Assembly: GCA_020725145.1 (NCBI GenBank)
Contig: DYFO01000020.1
Location: forward strand, 1-38,317
Source: Symbiobacterium thermophilum
GTDB lineage: Bacteria > Bacillota > Sulfobacillia > UBA995
Direction: 5' to 3'
Length of the DNA stretch: 38,317 nt
This document shows, in pieces, positions 16,071-25,105 of this stretch; position 1 is the first letter of the stretch; every line of letters starts with the position of its first letter. The notes beneath the pieces are model-generated. The model was not told the DNA's origin. It was given only the letters and a program-made list of their open reading frames with translations, and did no database searches. The position numbers were made by a program, and so were the translations under genes.

Positions 16071-16681
16071 TCGCCGATCCCGGCCTGACGTGCCACCGGG
16101 TGCCGGAGATCGTGCGGGCGGCGCTCGCGGGAGGAGCTACCGCCATCCAGCTCCGCTGCAAAACGGGGACCGACCGTGAGGCACTGTCCCTGGGAGAGCA
16201 ACTGCGCGCGATCACTCAAGCGGCGGGGGTTCCTCTCATCGTCAACGATCGGGTGGACCTGGCGCTGGCTCTGGCGGCGGACGGGGTGCACCTGGGGCCG
16301 GACGACCTGCCGGTCGCGATGGCGCGCAGACTGCTGGGCGCCACCGCCATCATCGGCTACTCGGCGGGCGAGCCGGGCGAGGCGGTGGCTGCCGAAGCCG
16401 AAGGGGCCGACTACCTGGGGGTTGGACCACTGTTCGCCACCACCACCAAGCCCGACGCCGGTCGGCCACTGGGACCGGAAGGGCTGGCAGGTGTGGTCCG
16501 TGCCGTACGTGTCCCGGTGGTGGCCATCGGCGGCCTCGGGGTGGACACCGCCGCCTCCGCCATCGCCGCCGGGGCGGTCGGCGTGGCGGTGGCATCGGCG
16601 GTGATGACGGCCGCTTCGCCCGAAGCGGTGTGCCGGGAACTGATGGCCCGTATCCGACGGGCACGCTCACAAGGAGGTTGA
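16046..16681 (+). CDS. thiE: Thiamine-phosphate synthase
   Basis: ThiE condenses HMP-PP and HET-P to thiamine phosphate. The TIM-barrel fold shows LYVIADPGL at the first strand, ATAIQLRCK (pyrophosphate site), LIVNDRVDLALALAADGVHLGPDDL, IIGYSAGE, YLGVGPLFATTTKPDAG and VVAIGGLGV. The track's long N-terminal extension runs through thiM and does not look like protein; TTG 16046, just after GGAAGGTG, gives the standard start (211 residues). No other start codon is suitable. It joins the products of thiD and thiM in the same operon. Confidence 0.93.
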   Translation: MPDLSLYVIADPGLTCHRVPEIVRAALAGGATAIQLRCKTGTDREALSLGEQLRAITQAAGVPLIVNDRVDLALALAADGVHLGPDDLPVAMARRLLGATAIIGYSAGEPGEAVAAEAEGADYLGVGPLFATTTKPDAGRPLGPEGLAGVVRAVRVPVVAIGGLGVDTAASAIAAGAVGVAVASAVMTAASPEAVCRELMARIRRARSQGG

Positions 16682-16686
16682 TCGTG

Positions 16687-17178
16687 GTGCGCGAGTCAAT
16701 CTGGCGTCTAGCCCTCATGTCGATGCTGGTGGCCATCGGGGTGACCACCGCCCACTTCGTCGCCTTTCCCGTGGGACCGGCCCGCATCTTTCCCGTACAG
16801 CACGCGTTAAACGTGATAACCGCGGTGACCCTGGGAACGTGGCCTGCGGTCACCGTCGCCCTCGTGGTGGGGATCCTGCGCAACATCCTGGGCACCGGAA
16901 CTCTGCTGGCCTTTCCCGGGGGCTTGGTGGGGGCATTCCTGGCCGGCTGGTGGTACCGGTGGGGTCGCGATCCGCTGTGGGCGGTGGCCGGCGAGGTGCT
17001 GGGCACCGGCCTGGGTGGCGCCCTTTTGGCCTACCCCGTGGCCCGGTTCCTCATGGGCCGGGAAGTGGCCTTGCTGTACTTCGTGGTTCCCTTCGCGTTG
17101 AGCAGCGTCAGTGGAGCGCTGACCGCTTACGTGGTGGTACGCCTGTTGAAAGGGCGACCGCGACCGCGACCGGGCTGA
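16687..17178 (+). CDS. thiW: Energy-coupling factor transporter S component ThiW
   Basis: Small hydrophobic protein (163 residues, about five helices) matching the ThiW family of ECF substrate-binding subunits, predicted to import the thiazole moiety. Typical segments are FPVGPARIFPVQHALNVITAV, LRNILGTGTLLAFPGGLVGAFLAG and the C-terminal SGALTAYVVVRLL. GTG 16684 or 16687 follows AAGGAGGT at 16671-16678; 16687 has the better spacing. It closes the TPP-regulated operon and fits the thiM kinase, which acts on the same thiazole. The ECF energising module is not in the window. Confidence 0.88.
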   Translation: MRESIWRLALMSMLVAIGVTTAHFVAFPVGPARIFPVQHALNVITAVTLGTWPAVTVALVVGILRNILGTGTLLAFPGGLVGAFLAGWWYRWGRDPLWAVAGEVLGTGLGGALLAYPVARFLMGREVALLYFVVPFALSSVSGALTAYVVVRLLKGRPRPRPG

Positions 17179-17218
17179 GAGAGCATGATCACGCGGGCCG
17201 GCCGGTAGAAGAAGGGTT

Positions 17219-17246
17219 GGGCTCCTCGACGGGGAAACAGGAGCTC
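17219..17246 (+). promoter_or_regulatory. Hairpin that covers the MATE gene ribosome-binding site
   Basis: GCTCCT (17221-17226) is the exact complement of AGGAGC (17239-17244), the ribosome-binding site four bases before ATG 17248, with a 12-base loop; two flanking pairs (one G-U) extend it. The fold would hide the site from ribosomes. Functional regulation is inference. Confidence 0.4.
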
Positions 17247-17247
17247 C

Positions 17248-18648
17248 ATGAGTAACGATGCCCGGACGCTGCCGGCCGGCCAAGCGGTTCGCGGAAGACT
17301 GCCCCTTGAGGACCTGGCCGCCGACGCCCAAAGGTTGCGCCGATCCATTCTTCAGCTAGCCTGGCCGGTGGCGGCGGAGATGCTCCTGCAGACGGTCACC
17401 CAGATCGTGGACATGATGATGGTGGCACGTTTGGGCCATCAGGCGGTGGCTGCGGTGGGGCTTTCCTTCCGCCCCATGTTCTTCGCTCTCTCGATTTTTC
17501 TCGGCGTCGGCGCCGGCACCACCGCCCTCGTGGCGCGAGCCATGGGCCGCCGCGAGCCGGACACCGCCTACCGGGTGGCACACCAGGCCGTGCTGGCGAC
17601 GGTCGGGCTGGCGAGCATCCTGGCGGCGGGGTTTTACCTCTGGGCCCCCGCCATTCAGACCTTCATGGGTGCGGGACCGGAAGTGCTGCCGCTGGGTGTC
17701 GACTACCTTCGGGCGCTGGCCTTGGGCATGGTCTTCATGTACGCCGGTATCGTCATCACCGCCGCCCTCCGGGGTGCCGGGGACAGCCACACCTCGATGC
17801 GGGTGGGGGCGCTGGCGAACGTGCTGAACGTCTTTTTGAACTACGCGCTTATCTTCGGGCACTTCGGTTTTCCCGCCCTGGGGGTCAGGGGCGCCGGCAT
17901 CGCCACCGCCGTGTCCCGCATGTTCGCAGGCCTTGTGCTGGCAGGGCTGGTCGTCGGCGGTCGCCTGGTCATCGTTCCACCGCGTCGCCTGCTGGAGTTC
18001 GACCCCGGAACCTTCATGCGGGTCATGCGGGTGGGCCTGCCGGCCACCGGCGAACGCATACTGATGAGCCTGGCGATGCTCGTCCACCTGCGCATGGTCG
18101 CCGTCGAGGGGACGGTGGCGGTGGCGGCCGCCACCATCAGCCAGAACATCGAGGAGCTGGCCTACATGCCTTCCATCGGACTGGCGGTGGCCGCGGCCAC
18201 ACTGGTGGGGCAGTTCCTGGGGCACGGGCGGCCCGATGCCGCCGAGCGCTCGGGCTGGGAATGTGTCCGGGTAGGCGTGATCTTCATGGGAGCGATGGGG
18301 GCCCTGTTCGCGATCTGGCCGGGCCTGTGGCTGGCGCTTTATGCGCCGTCGCCCGAACTTGCCCCGCTGGCGCGAACCCTGGTGCGGCTGATGGGTCTTG
18401 GCCAGCCGTTCGTGGCCGTCGCCTTCGTGCTTGCGGGAGGATTGCGCGGGGCCGGTGACACGCTGTCGGTGATGGGGGCGACGGCCTTCGGCATGTGGGC
18501 GGTGCGCCTGAGTCTGACCGCGGTCTTCATGGCCCGGGGATGGGGGACGGCAGGCGCGTGGGCGGCGATGCTGGTGGACTCCGCGGTGCGGGCGGCGGTG
18601 ATGGCCTGGCTGTTTTCCCGTGGGAGATGGAAGCGGATAAGGCTGTAG
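17248..18648 (+). CDS. MATE family efflux transporter
   Basis: Cation-coupled multidrug/toxin exporter of the MATE (NorM/DinF) superfamily. The 466 residues contain twelve hydrophobic segments in two pseudo-repeats: QLAWPVAAEMLLQTVTQIVDMMMVARLG starts the first, VMRVGLPATGERILMSLAMLVHLRM the second. The repeated AGxGxT/LRGAGD-type motifs occur at ITAALRGAGDSHTSMR and LAGGLRGAGDTLSVM. The ATG start follows AGGAGC. A 60-residue hydrophilic N-terminus is slightly long for the family. It sits first in a MATE-SDR-MFS run and could supply export for whatever the group handles, but the substrate is unknown. Confidence 0.93.
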   Translation: MSNDARTLPAGQAVRGRLPLEDLAADAQRLRRSILQLAWPVAAEMLLQTVTQIVDMMMVARLGHQAVAAVGLSFRPMFFALSIFLGVGAGTTALVARAMGRREPDTAYRVAHQAVLATVGLASILAAGFYLWAPAIQTFMGAGPEVLPLGVDYLRALALGMVFMYAGIVITAALRGAGDSHTSMRVGALANVLNVFLNYALIFGHFGFPALGVRGAGIATAVSRMFAGLVLAGLVVGGRLVIVPPRRLLEFDPGTFMRVMRVGLPATGERILMSLAMLVHLRMVAVEGTVAVAAATISQNIEELAYMPSIGLAVAAATLVGQFLGHGRPDAAERSGWECVRVGVIFMGAMGALFAIWPGLWLALYAPSPELAPLARTLVRLMGLGQPFVAVAFVLAGGLRGAGDTLSVMGATAFGMWAVRLSLTAVFMARGWGTAGAWAAMLVDSAVRAAVMAWLFSRGRWKRIRL

Positions 18649-18709
18649 AAGGTGAAGTCCTCCGCCGTGCAGTAATGGGAGGGACGGACCCGGGAGGAGG
18701 CGACCTCGA

Positions 18710-19507
18710 CTGAACTGGAAAGGCAGACGGGTACTAATTACCGGGGCTTCCCGGGGGATCGGTCGCAGCCTGGCGCTGTGCCTGGCCCGGCGGGGGGCGC
18801 GGCTGGCCCTGTGCGCCCGATCGGTTGACGACCTCCTCGCGGTCGCCCGGACTGCCCGCGAACTCGGCGCGGAGGCCGTGCCCGTCCCCGGCGACGTTAC
18901 CGATCCCGCGTGGGTGCGGCAAGTGGTCGGGACGGTCGTGGAGACCCTGGGCGGCCTGGACGTACTGGTGAACAATGCCGGAGTGGGTCTCCGGGCACCG
19001 GTTGCCCGGCTCTCGCCCGACGATCTCCACCGGGTGCTGGCCGTGAACCTGCTGGGACCGCTTCACTGCACTCAGGAGGTGCTACCCTACTTCCGCCGGC
19101 AGGGCGAAGGCCTCGTGATCAACATATCCTCGCTGGCAGGGGTTTTGCCCGTTCCCTTCCTCGGTGGCTACTCGGCCAGCAAGCATGCGCTGGTGGCGCT
19201 CTTCCGCTGCCTGCGGGCGGAGCTGCGGGCGGACGGGGTACGGGTGATGCTTGTGCACCCGGGCTCGGTGGACACCGATTTCCGCCGGCACGCCCTCGGG
19301 TTACCGTACCCGGAGCGCCGACGGTCATCCCGGGTCGGTGCCGACCGCGTCGCTGAAGTGGTGGCCCGGGCAGCCGAAGCGGGACGGGAAGAGGTGTTCA
19401 CGGCCTGGTCCGATCGCGCCCTGCTGACGGTGGCCCGTGTTGTCCCCCGCCTGGCCGAGCGCGTTCTGCTCCGGCGATACGGACCGGATCCGGCCGAGGA
19501 CCGCTAG
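18710..19507 (+). CDS. Short-chain dehydrogenase/reductase with a CTG start
   Basis: Classical SDR (NAD(P)-dependent oxidoreductase). The track lists only 209 residues from an internal ATG and loses the Rossmann nucleotide-binding motif. Upstream in the same frame stands GRRVLITGASRGIGRSLAL, the TGxxxGxG motif; no ATG, GTG or TTG precedes it. The only plausible start is CTG 18710, nine bases after GGGAGGAGG (18692-18700), giving 265 residues, normal for the family. Other motifs are GDVTD, NNAG (VNNAGVGL), NISSLAG with the catalytic Ser and the YSASK pair. The substrate is not evident. It lies 61 bases after the MATE gene and 23 before the MFS gene, so all three are probably one operon. Confidence 0.88.
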   Translation: MNWKGRRVLITGASRGIGRSLALCLARRGARLALCARSVDDLLAVARTARELGAEAVPVPGDVTDPAWVRQVVGTVVETLGGLDVLVNNAGVGLRAPVARLSPDDLHRVLAVNLLGPLHCTQEVLPYFRRQGEGLVINISSLAGVLPVPFLGGYSASKHALVALFRCLRAELRADGVRVMLVHPGSVDTDFRRHALGLPYPERRRSSRVGADRVAEVVARAAEAGREEVFTAWSDRALLTVARVVPRLAERVLLRRYGPDPAEDR

Positions 19508-19530
19508 CGCGCAACGAGAGGATCGACCCC

Positions 19531-20730
19531 ATGCTGACACGCTATCGCGATGCACTTTCCGACCTCAATCCGGAGATCCGGCTGTTGCTCATCACCACGG
19601 CCGTGGCCGCGTTGGGCTGGGGCGTCACCGATCTCCTCACCAACCTGTACCTCCTGCGTGCGGGGCACAGCGAAGGCACCGTGGGCATACTGGTGTCCAT
19701 CGGCGCCCTGGTGATGGCGGCGACCGCCGTGCCGCTGGGGATCGTGGTGGACCGTCATTCGCGGCGGCTGGCAGTGTGGCTAGGAGTCGGGTTATCGGGG
19801 GCAGGAACGCTCGTCATCGTCCTGGCGCAGAGCGTCGGCGCGCTTTACCTGGGAGCGGCGGTCGGGGGAGTGGCGGCCGCGCTGCTGACGGTAGGGGTTC
19901 CCGCCTTCGTGGCCGAACACACGGCGCCGCGGGTGCGGGCCTACGCCTTCACGCTGCTTTCTGTGGTTCACCTGGTCATGGCCACCGTCGGTCAGCTCGG
20001 TGGCGGGTTGCTACCCGAAGCACTGGGTGGCGGGGTGGGCGGTTACCGTGTGGCCTTGCTGCTCGGCGTGGGGTTCCTGGCGGTTGCCGCCGCAGGACGT
20101 TACCGGTTGCGCGACGCCCCCCGCGACGAGCCGACCGGACAGGGCCAACTCGGCAAGATCGCACACTGGCCGGTGGTGCTGCACTCCGCCGGCTCCAACC
20201 TCCTGATCGGCGTGGGGGCAGGGCTTTTCATCCCCTTCTTCAACGTCGTCTACCGCGTCCGTTACGGGCTGGATCCGGCCACCATCGGCTGGGTGTTCGC
20301 GGTACAGAGCCTGCTGATGTTGTTTGCGGTGATGCTGGCACCGGTGCTGTCCGAGCGGCGGGGCACCGTCAACACCACGACGGGCGCGTGGCTGCTGTCG
20401 GTGGCGTTTCTCCTGCTCATGTGGTGGGCGCCCGACCCCTGGTGGTTCACCGCGGGGTTTTGGATCCGAGGGACGCTGATGTTCTCGATCCAGCCCTTGC
20501 TGGACAGCTTTCGACAGGGATTGCTCAGTCCAGGCGAGCGGGCCACTGCTTCCAGCCTGTTCGGCATGACCTGGCACGTGGGATGGGCGGTGGGCGCGGC
20601 GGTTGGCGGCCAGCTCCTGGCACAGGGCCTGTACCAGGCACCTTTCATCGCGGCGACCGTGTTCTACCTGGCGTCAGGCCTATGGTTCTATGCGGCCTTC
20701 CGAAGGTCAGAGGAGTCGGCGGCTCAGTAA
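19531..20730 (+). CDS. MFS transporter
   Basis: A 399-residue major facilitator superfamily protein with about twelve hydrophobic helices. The loop 2-3 signature is recognisable in LGIVVDRHSRRLAVWLG; FIPFFNVVYRVRYGLDPATIGWVF begins the second half, and SPGERATASSLFGMTWHVGWAVG carries the loop 10-11 region typical of putative drug or metabolite exporters. Start ATG 19531 follows GAGAGG. It is convergent with the ABC permease gene; the two stops overlap by seven bases with no terminator between them. Substrate unknown. Confidence 0.9.
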   Translation: MLTRYRDALSDLNPEIRLLLITTAVAALGWGVTDLLTNLYLLRAGHSEGTVGILVSIGALVMAATAVPLGIVVDRHSRRLAVWLGVGLSGAGTLVIVLAQSVGALYLGAAVGGVAAALLTVGVPAFVAEHTAPRVRAYAFTLLSVVHLVMATVGQLGGGLLPEALGGGVGGYRVALLLGVGFLAVAAAGRYRLRDAPRDEPTGQGQLGKIAHWPVVLHSAGSNLLIGVGAGLFIPFFNVVYRVRYGLDPATIGWVFAVQSLLMLFAVMLAPVLSERRGTVNTTTGAWLLSVAFLLLMWWAPDPWWFTAGFWIRGTLMFSIQPLLDSFRQGLLSPGERATASSLFGMTWHVGWAVGAAVGGQLLAQGLYQAPFIAATVFYLASGLWFYAAFRRSEESAAQ

Positions 20731-21513
20731 TGACCCAGCAAGCCGCGGCGCATGGCGGTCCGCTCACAATGACGGTAGGCCCAAGACCCGGCCAACAACC
20801 ACAGCGCGGTCACCCCAAGAAGGGCCGGAGCCGATGGCTGCCGCCAGAGCGGCACCCCGTGCACCAGACTCTGGTGGGCGGCTCGGGTGCTGAGTACGAA
20901 GGGCAGGGCCCCGAGCAGCCAATTGCCGGGTACCGCGGCCAGACCGATGAGCCCGGCGATCAGGAACTGCATGATCTGGAAAGAAGCTTCGATGCGCTTG
21001 TAAAGAAGCGCCAGTCCTCCCAGCGCCAGTCCCAGGCTCCAGGCCTGCAGGATGGTGAGCATGGCCAGCGGCACCAGGGTGAACAGGTCGACCCTGAAGG
21101 CGCGTCCCGTGAACAGCACGCCGAAAGTGATGGGCAGGCAGGCGAAGATCAGGGGAAAGGTCAGGTCGCCGAGCAGGCGGCCGAGCGCCACCCAGCGAAA
21201 CCCCCAGGGGCTCAAGTACAGCTGCTCCAGCGTTCCCGTCTGTGCCTCGAAGACCAGGCCGTAGGCCCAAGACTGGTAGGAAAGCACCGCCAGCGTCCAG
21301 ATGAGCAGGCCAACCACCATGCCCTCGAGGCTGGGGCCCAGGGTGATGCCCTCGGCTGCCGCCAGTCCGCGCATGCCGCCGAGTATGACCCCAAAGAGCA
21401 GGGTGAAGGTGATCGCCGACGAGGCGAGGTTGAAGGCGTAGCGGCGATACTCCACCAGGACCTTCCATATCACGCCCCGAAGCACGTGCCAGGGGCTGCG
21501 GTCCTTCTCCTCC

Positions 21514-21521
<8 letters not shown>
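20724..21521 (-). CDS. ABC-2 type transporter permease
   Basis: Six-helix membrane subunit of an ABC exporter (ABC-2 family). The 265 residues begin with a short cytoplasmic stretch, then VEYRRYAFNLASSAITFTLLFGVILGG, WTLAVLSYQSWAYGLVFEAQTGTLEQLYLSP (the family's cytosolic coupling region), LTFPLIFACLPITFGVLF, and later helices. The track extends upstream through the ATPase gene, which is shadow sequence. TTG 21521 follows GGGGGGAAGGAAG and overlaps the ATPase stop by eight bases, which is usual for such pairs. The partner is the ATP-binding subunit immediately upstream. Confidence 0.88.
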
Positions 21522-22479
<958 letters not shown>

Positions 22480-22526
22480 TCACCAAAACCACCAAGTTCG
22501 ACCTGGCGCCACCGGTGTCCTTCCGC

Positions 22527-24140
22527 TCAGTCACTCAGGAAAAACCGGGGCGGTGTCGGCTCACGCTCCACATTAAAGGTGATCGTGATCGTACGGGTGC
22601 GGCCGGGCATGGAGCCGGTCACCAACACGGAGCGGCGTCCGGCCAGCCAGTCGGAAAGGACGGGGAAAGGGACGGCCCAGCGACCCGACGTCGCGTCGGC
22701 GCCCAGGGAAAGCTCCGGCAGGCCGTCAACGGCGGCGGTCACGGCGGTTGCCGGAAAGCCCACTTCTGCCCACAGGACGGCCGTGGAACCGGCGCGGGCG
22801 GGGTCGGGGACGACCCAGGCCACGAGCGGAAGCGGCTGGTACACAATACAGGCGAGGCGGGCCGTACGTTCGGTACGGCCAAATCCCGCCTGCAGTACGA
22901 CGTGCAGGGTGCCGTCGGGGAAATCGAGCGGAACCGCAAAGCTTCCCTGCCACCACTGGCAGTCGGAGGCAGCGCTGCCGGGAGCCAGGTCAAGCCGGGC
23001 GCCGCTCGGGAGGTGGCCGATGACCCACAGCGCTCCGCCGGTGGTCCCCGCGTTGACCTTCACCGTGTGCCCCGGGCCTGCGAGCGACGGCTCGAGGCTC
23101 CCCCAAAGCCTGGCCTGCTCCAACCGCACGGGATGCATGGGCGCACGGTGCACATGGTTACCGGCGTCGACCGCGTAGCCGCCGAGGTAGTAGGTACCGT
23201 CGGGTAGCACGTTGCCGAGGTTGTCCTGTCCGTTCCACAGCAAAAACCCCGGGGGTTGGCCGGTCCCCTGGCCCAGGGTGCGGAGGACGTGCCCGGAGTA
23301 GTCGGTCACGTTGATCTCCCAAGCCCGAATGCTGCGGTTTCGAAGGGTCTGCACGGTGACCACGGTGAAATCGTCAACCCCGTCGCCGTCCGGTGAGAAG
23401 GGGTTGGGTGCGGCGGTGAGTACAAGCAGACAGGAGCGGAACACGACGGTTGCAGCTTCCGCCCGCGTCATGGAGCTTTGTGGCCGTACCGTGCCGTCAG
23501 GGTAGCCGACGATTATCCGGAGTTTGATGGCCGCGGCCATCTCGGGCCAGCACCACTGACTGACGCTGAACCCGTCTATGAAGCGGCCAAGGAGCGTTCG
23601 CACCTCCTCGGGACCAAGCCCATGGGCGTAGTCCCTCAGCCCCAGTCCTCTGATCAAAATGGCCACCGCTTCCTCCCTGGTGATGGACTGGGCAGGGCGG
23701 AAGTATCCTCCCGGGTAACCGGTGACCAGTCCGGCAAGCCGGGCCGCGTCGATGAAGGGCTGACCGTTCTTGCCGGGATAGGTCTCATATCCCGGAGGTA
23801 CGTCCAGGAAACCCGTCTGTCCCGGGGCCGGGGTGAGCCGGAAAGCCTTGGCCAAAAGCATGGCGTACTGCCCGCGGTCAATGAGCTTGTCCGGATGGAA
23901 CCGTGACTGCCACTCGCGACTCAGGCCCCAGCCCGGCGACCAGGTGAGCACTTCCTCCAGGCTGCCGTCGGCAACTCTTTCCTCCCACAGACACCTTATG
24001 TATTCCTCCGCCCAATGCTGGGCAACGTCACGATACCAGGGGTCTGCCGCACCCACCGGCGAGGCCACGAGTGCGAGCAACACCAGTCCCGAGATGACCG
24101 CCCGCCGGCGTGGAATGTGCCTTCGGCCGTCGTGGGTCAT
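22527..24140 (-). CDS. S-layer homology domain surface protein with FlgD-like domain
   Basis: A 537-residue secreted protein. The signal peptide (RRRAVISGLVLLALVASPVGA) is cleaved near residue 31. Three SLH repeats follow at about 33-105, 110-170 and 175-235, each with the FxDV..HW/TGYPDG/ITREEA type pattern; SLH domains bind pyruvylated wall polymers. Next comes a FlgD/CHU_C-like beta domain: SPDGDGVDDFTV..., WNGQDNLGNVLPDGTYYL. The last 250 residues look like Ig-like beta domains. The track's N-terminal extension lacks features; ATG 24140 follows GGAGAAGGGAGGAA. It is divergent from the Tad operon, so both surface systems share the 217-base intergenic region. Its ligand or structural role is unknown. 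Confidence 0.9.
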   Translation of the reverse strand: MTHDGRRHIPRRRAVISGLVLLALVASPVGAADPWYRDVAQHWAEEYIRCLWEERVADGSLEEVLTWSPGWGLSREWQSRFHPDKLIDRGQYAMLLAKAFRLTPAPGQTGFLDVPPGYETYPGKNGQPFIDAARLAGLVTGYPGGYFRPAQSITREEAVAILIRGLGLRDYAHGLGPEEVRTLLGRFIDGFSVSQWCWPEMAAAIKLRIIVGYPDGTVRPQSSMTRAEAATVVFRSCLLVLTAAPNPFSPDGDGVDDFTVVTVQTLRNRSIRAWEINVTDYSGHVLRTLGQGTGQPPGFLLWNGQDNLGNVLPDGTYYLGGYAVDAGNHVHRAPMHPVRLEQARLWGSLEPSLAGPGHTVKVNAGTTGGALWVIGHLPSGARLDLAPGSAASDCQWWQGSFAVPLDFPDGTLHVVLQAGFGRTERTARLACIVYQPLPLVAWVVPDPARAGSTAVLWAEVGFPATAVTAAVDGLPELSLGADATSGRWAVPFPVLSDWLAGRRSVLVTGSMPGRTRTITITFNVEREPTPPRFFLSD

Positions 24141-24296
24141 GCCGTTCCTCCCTTCTCCTGCGGCCGGGCCTTGTTTGCCGCGGCACCTCAGGGTTCCTTC
24201 AACGACCCAGGTCAGCTGGTGGCATACGCTCGACAAGTCTTGACCCGCACTGACCCAAGGACACGTCCGGTCCCGCTGCCCGTCGACGGATCTCCT

Positions 24297-24325
24297 TTGA
24301 CCGGTGCCACGTCCCCGGGTACAAT
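24297..24325 (+). promoter_or_regulatory. Sigma-A promoter of the Tad pilus operon
   Basis: TTGACC (24297-24302), exactly 17 bases, TACAAT (24320-24325). The predicted start is around 24332, about 25 bases before the GTG of the cpaB-like gene. The rest of the 24141-24296 spacer holds a CAAGTCTTG palindrome near 24234 and nothing else I recognise. Confidence 0.75.
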
Positions 24326-24357
24326 GGGACCCACTGGAAGGAACTGGGGGGACTGCC

Positions 24358-25083
24358 GTGCGCAACCGTCGACTCCTCATCCTGACCATCCTGATAGCCG
24401 GCGCTACCGGGTTTGCCCTATACCAGTATCTTTCAGGTCTCGATCGACGGGTGAGCGTGGTGGTCGCCGCGGTGCCGCTGAAAGAACTAACGGTGCTTGA
24501 ACCATCCATGCTCAGGGTCCTGAGCATTCCGGCCGGAGGGGTGCATCCACGGGCCACGAGTGCGCCCGAGACACTCGTCGGCAAGGTGGTGCTGGTTCCG
24601 ATGGAAGTGGGCCAGCAGATCCTGGTGACTCAGGTCCGCGAACGCGGCTCCCTCGGTGGGGTTAGCCGCTACGCGGCCGCCCTTGACCCCGGTGAACGGG
24701 CCATGATGATCCCCACCACGCTGGCACGTGGGGTGGGGGGCGGGTTGACTGCAGGGGATCGCGTGGACGTCATCTTCGTTGCCGACGAGTTGAAGCTGGG
24801 CTGTTCCTTTTCGCGCGTTCTACTGCAGGCGGTGAGGGTCCTGGACGTCAGAGGCGACCGCGGGCAGCCGATAAGCTCGGAACGCGACGGGATGCCGGCA
24901 GGCGTCGTGGTAGCCGTAAGCCTCGACGATGCCGAACGTCTGGCATTCGCCCTCGAGAACGGTCAGCTATACCTGGTAAGCAGTGGCGGACGCCGTGAAC
25001 CGGAGTTCAAGACCCCCGGCGCTTGCTTTGAGACGCTCTTTCGGGACGACTGGTGGGTGCCTGAGGGCGTGAACTCCCACTAG
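24358..25083 (+). CDS. cpaB: Flp pilus assembly protein CpaB/RcpC (SAF domain)
   Basis: First gene of the Tad operon. One N-terminal membrane helix (LLILTILIAGATGFALYQYL) is followed by a SAF domain: VAAVPLKELTVLEPSMLRVLSIPAGGVHP, LVGKVVLVPMEVGQQILVTQV. Then comes the RcpC-type half with DPGERAMMIPTTLARGVGGGLTAGDRVDVIFV. The family is thought to bind cell-wall polymer and assist Flp pilus assembly at the surface. The 241 residues are typical. GTG 24358 lies six bases after GGGGG; the track start (24304) precedes the promoter's -10 and is not possible. Gram-positive type Tad systems commonly have this gene but no secretin, as here. Confidence 0.85.
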   Translation: MRNRRLLILTILIAGATGFALYQYLSGLDRRVSVVVAAVPLKELTVLEPSMLRVLSIPAGGVHPRATSAPETLVGKVVLVPMEVGQQILVTQVRERGSLGGVSRYAAALDPGERAMMIPTTLARGVGGGLTAGDRVDVIFVADELKLGCSFSRVLLQAVRVLDVRGDRGQPISSERDGMPAGVVVAVSLDDAERLAFALENGQLYLVSSGGRREPEFKTPGACFETLFRDDWWVPEGVNSH

Positions 25084-25105
25084 CGAAGTAAGGAGGGAGT
25101 CGGTT

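Noticed and set aside
17356-18975. 539-residue minus-strand ORF
   Set aside because: Low-complexity His/Arg/Gln-rich antisense of the MATE transporter gene.
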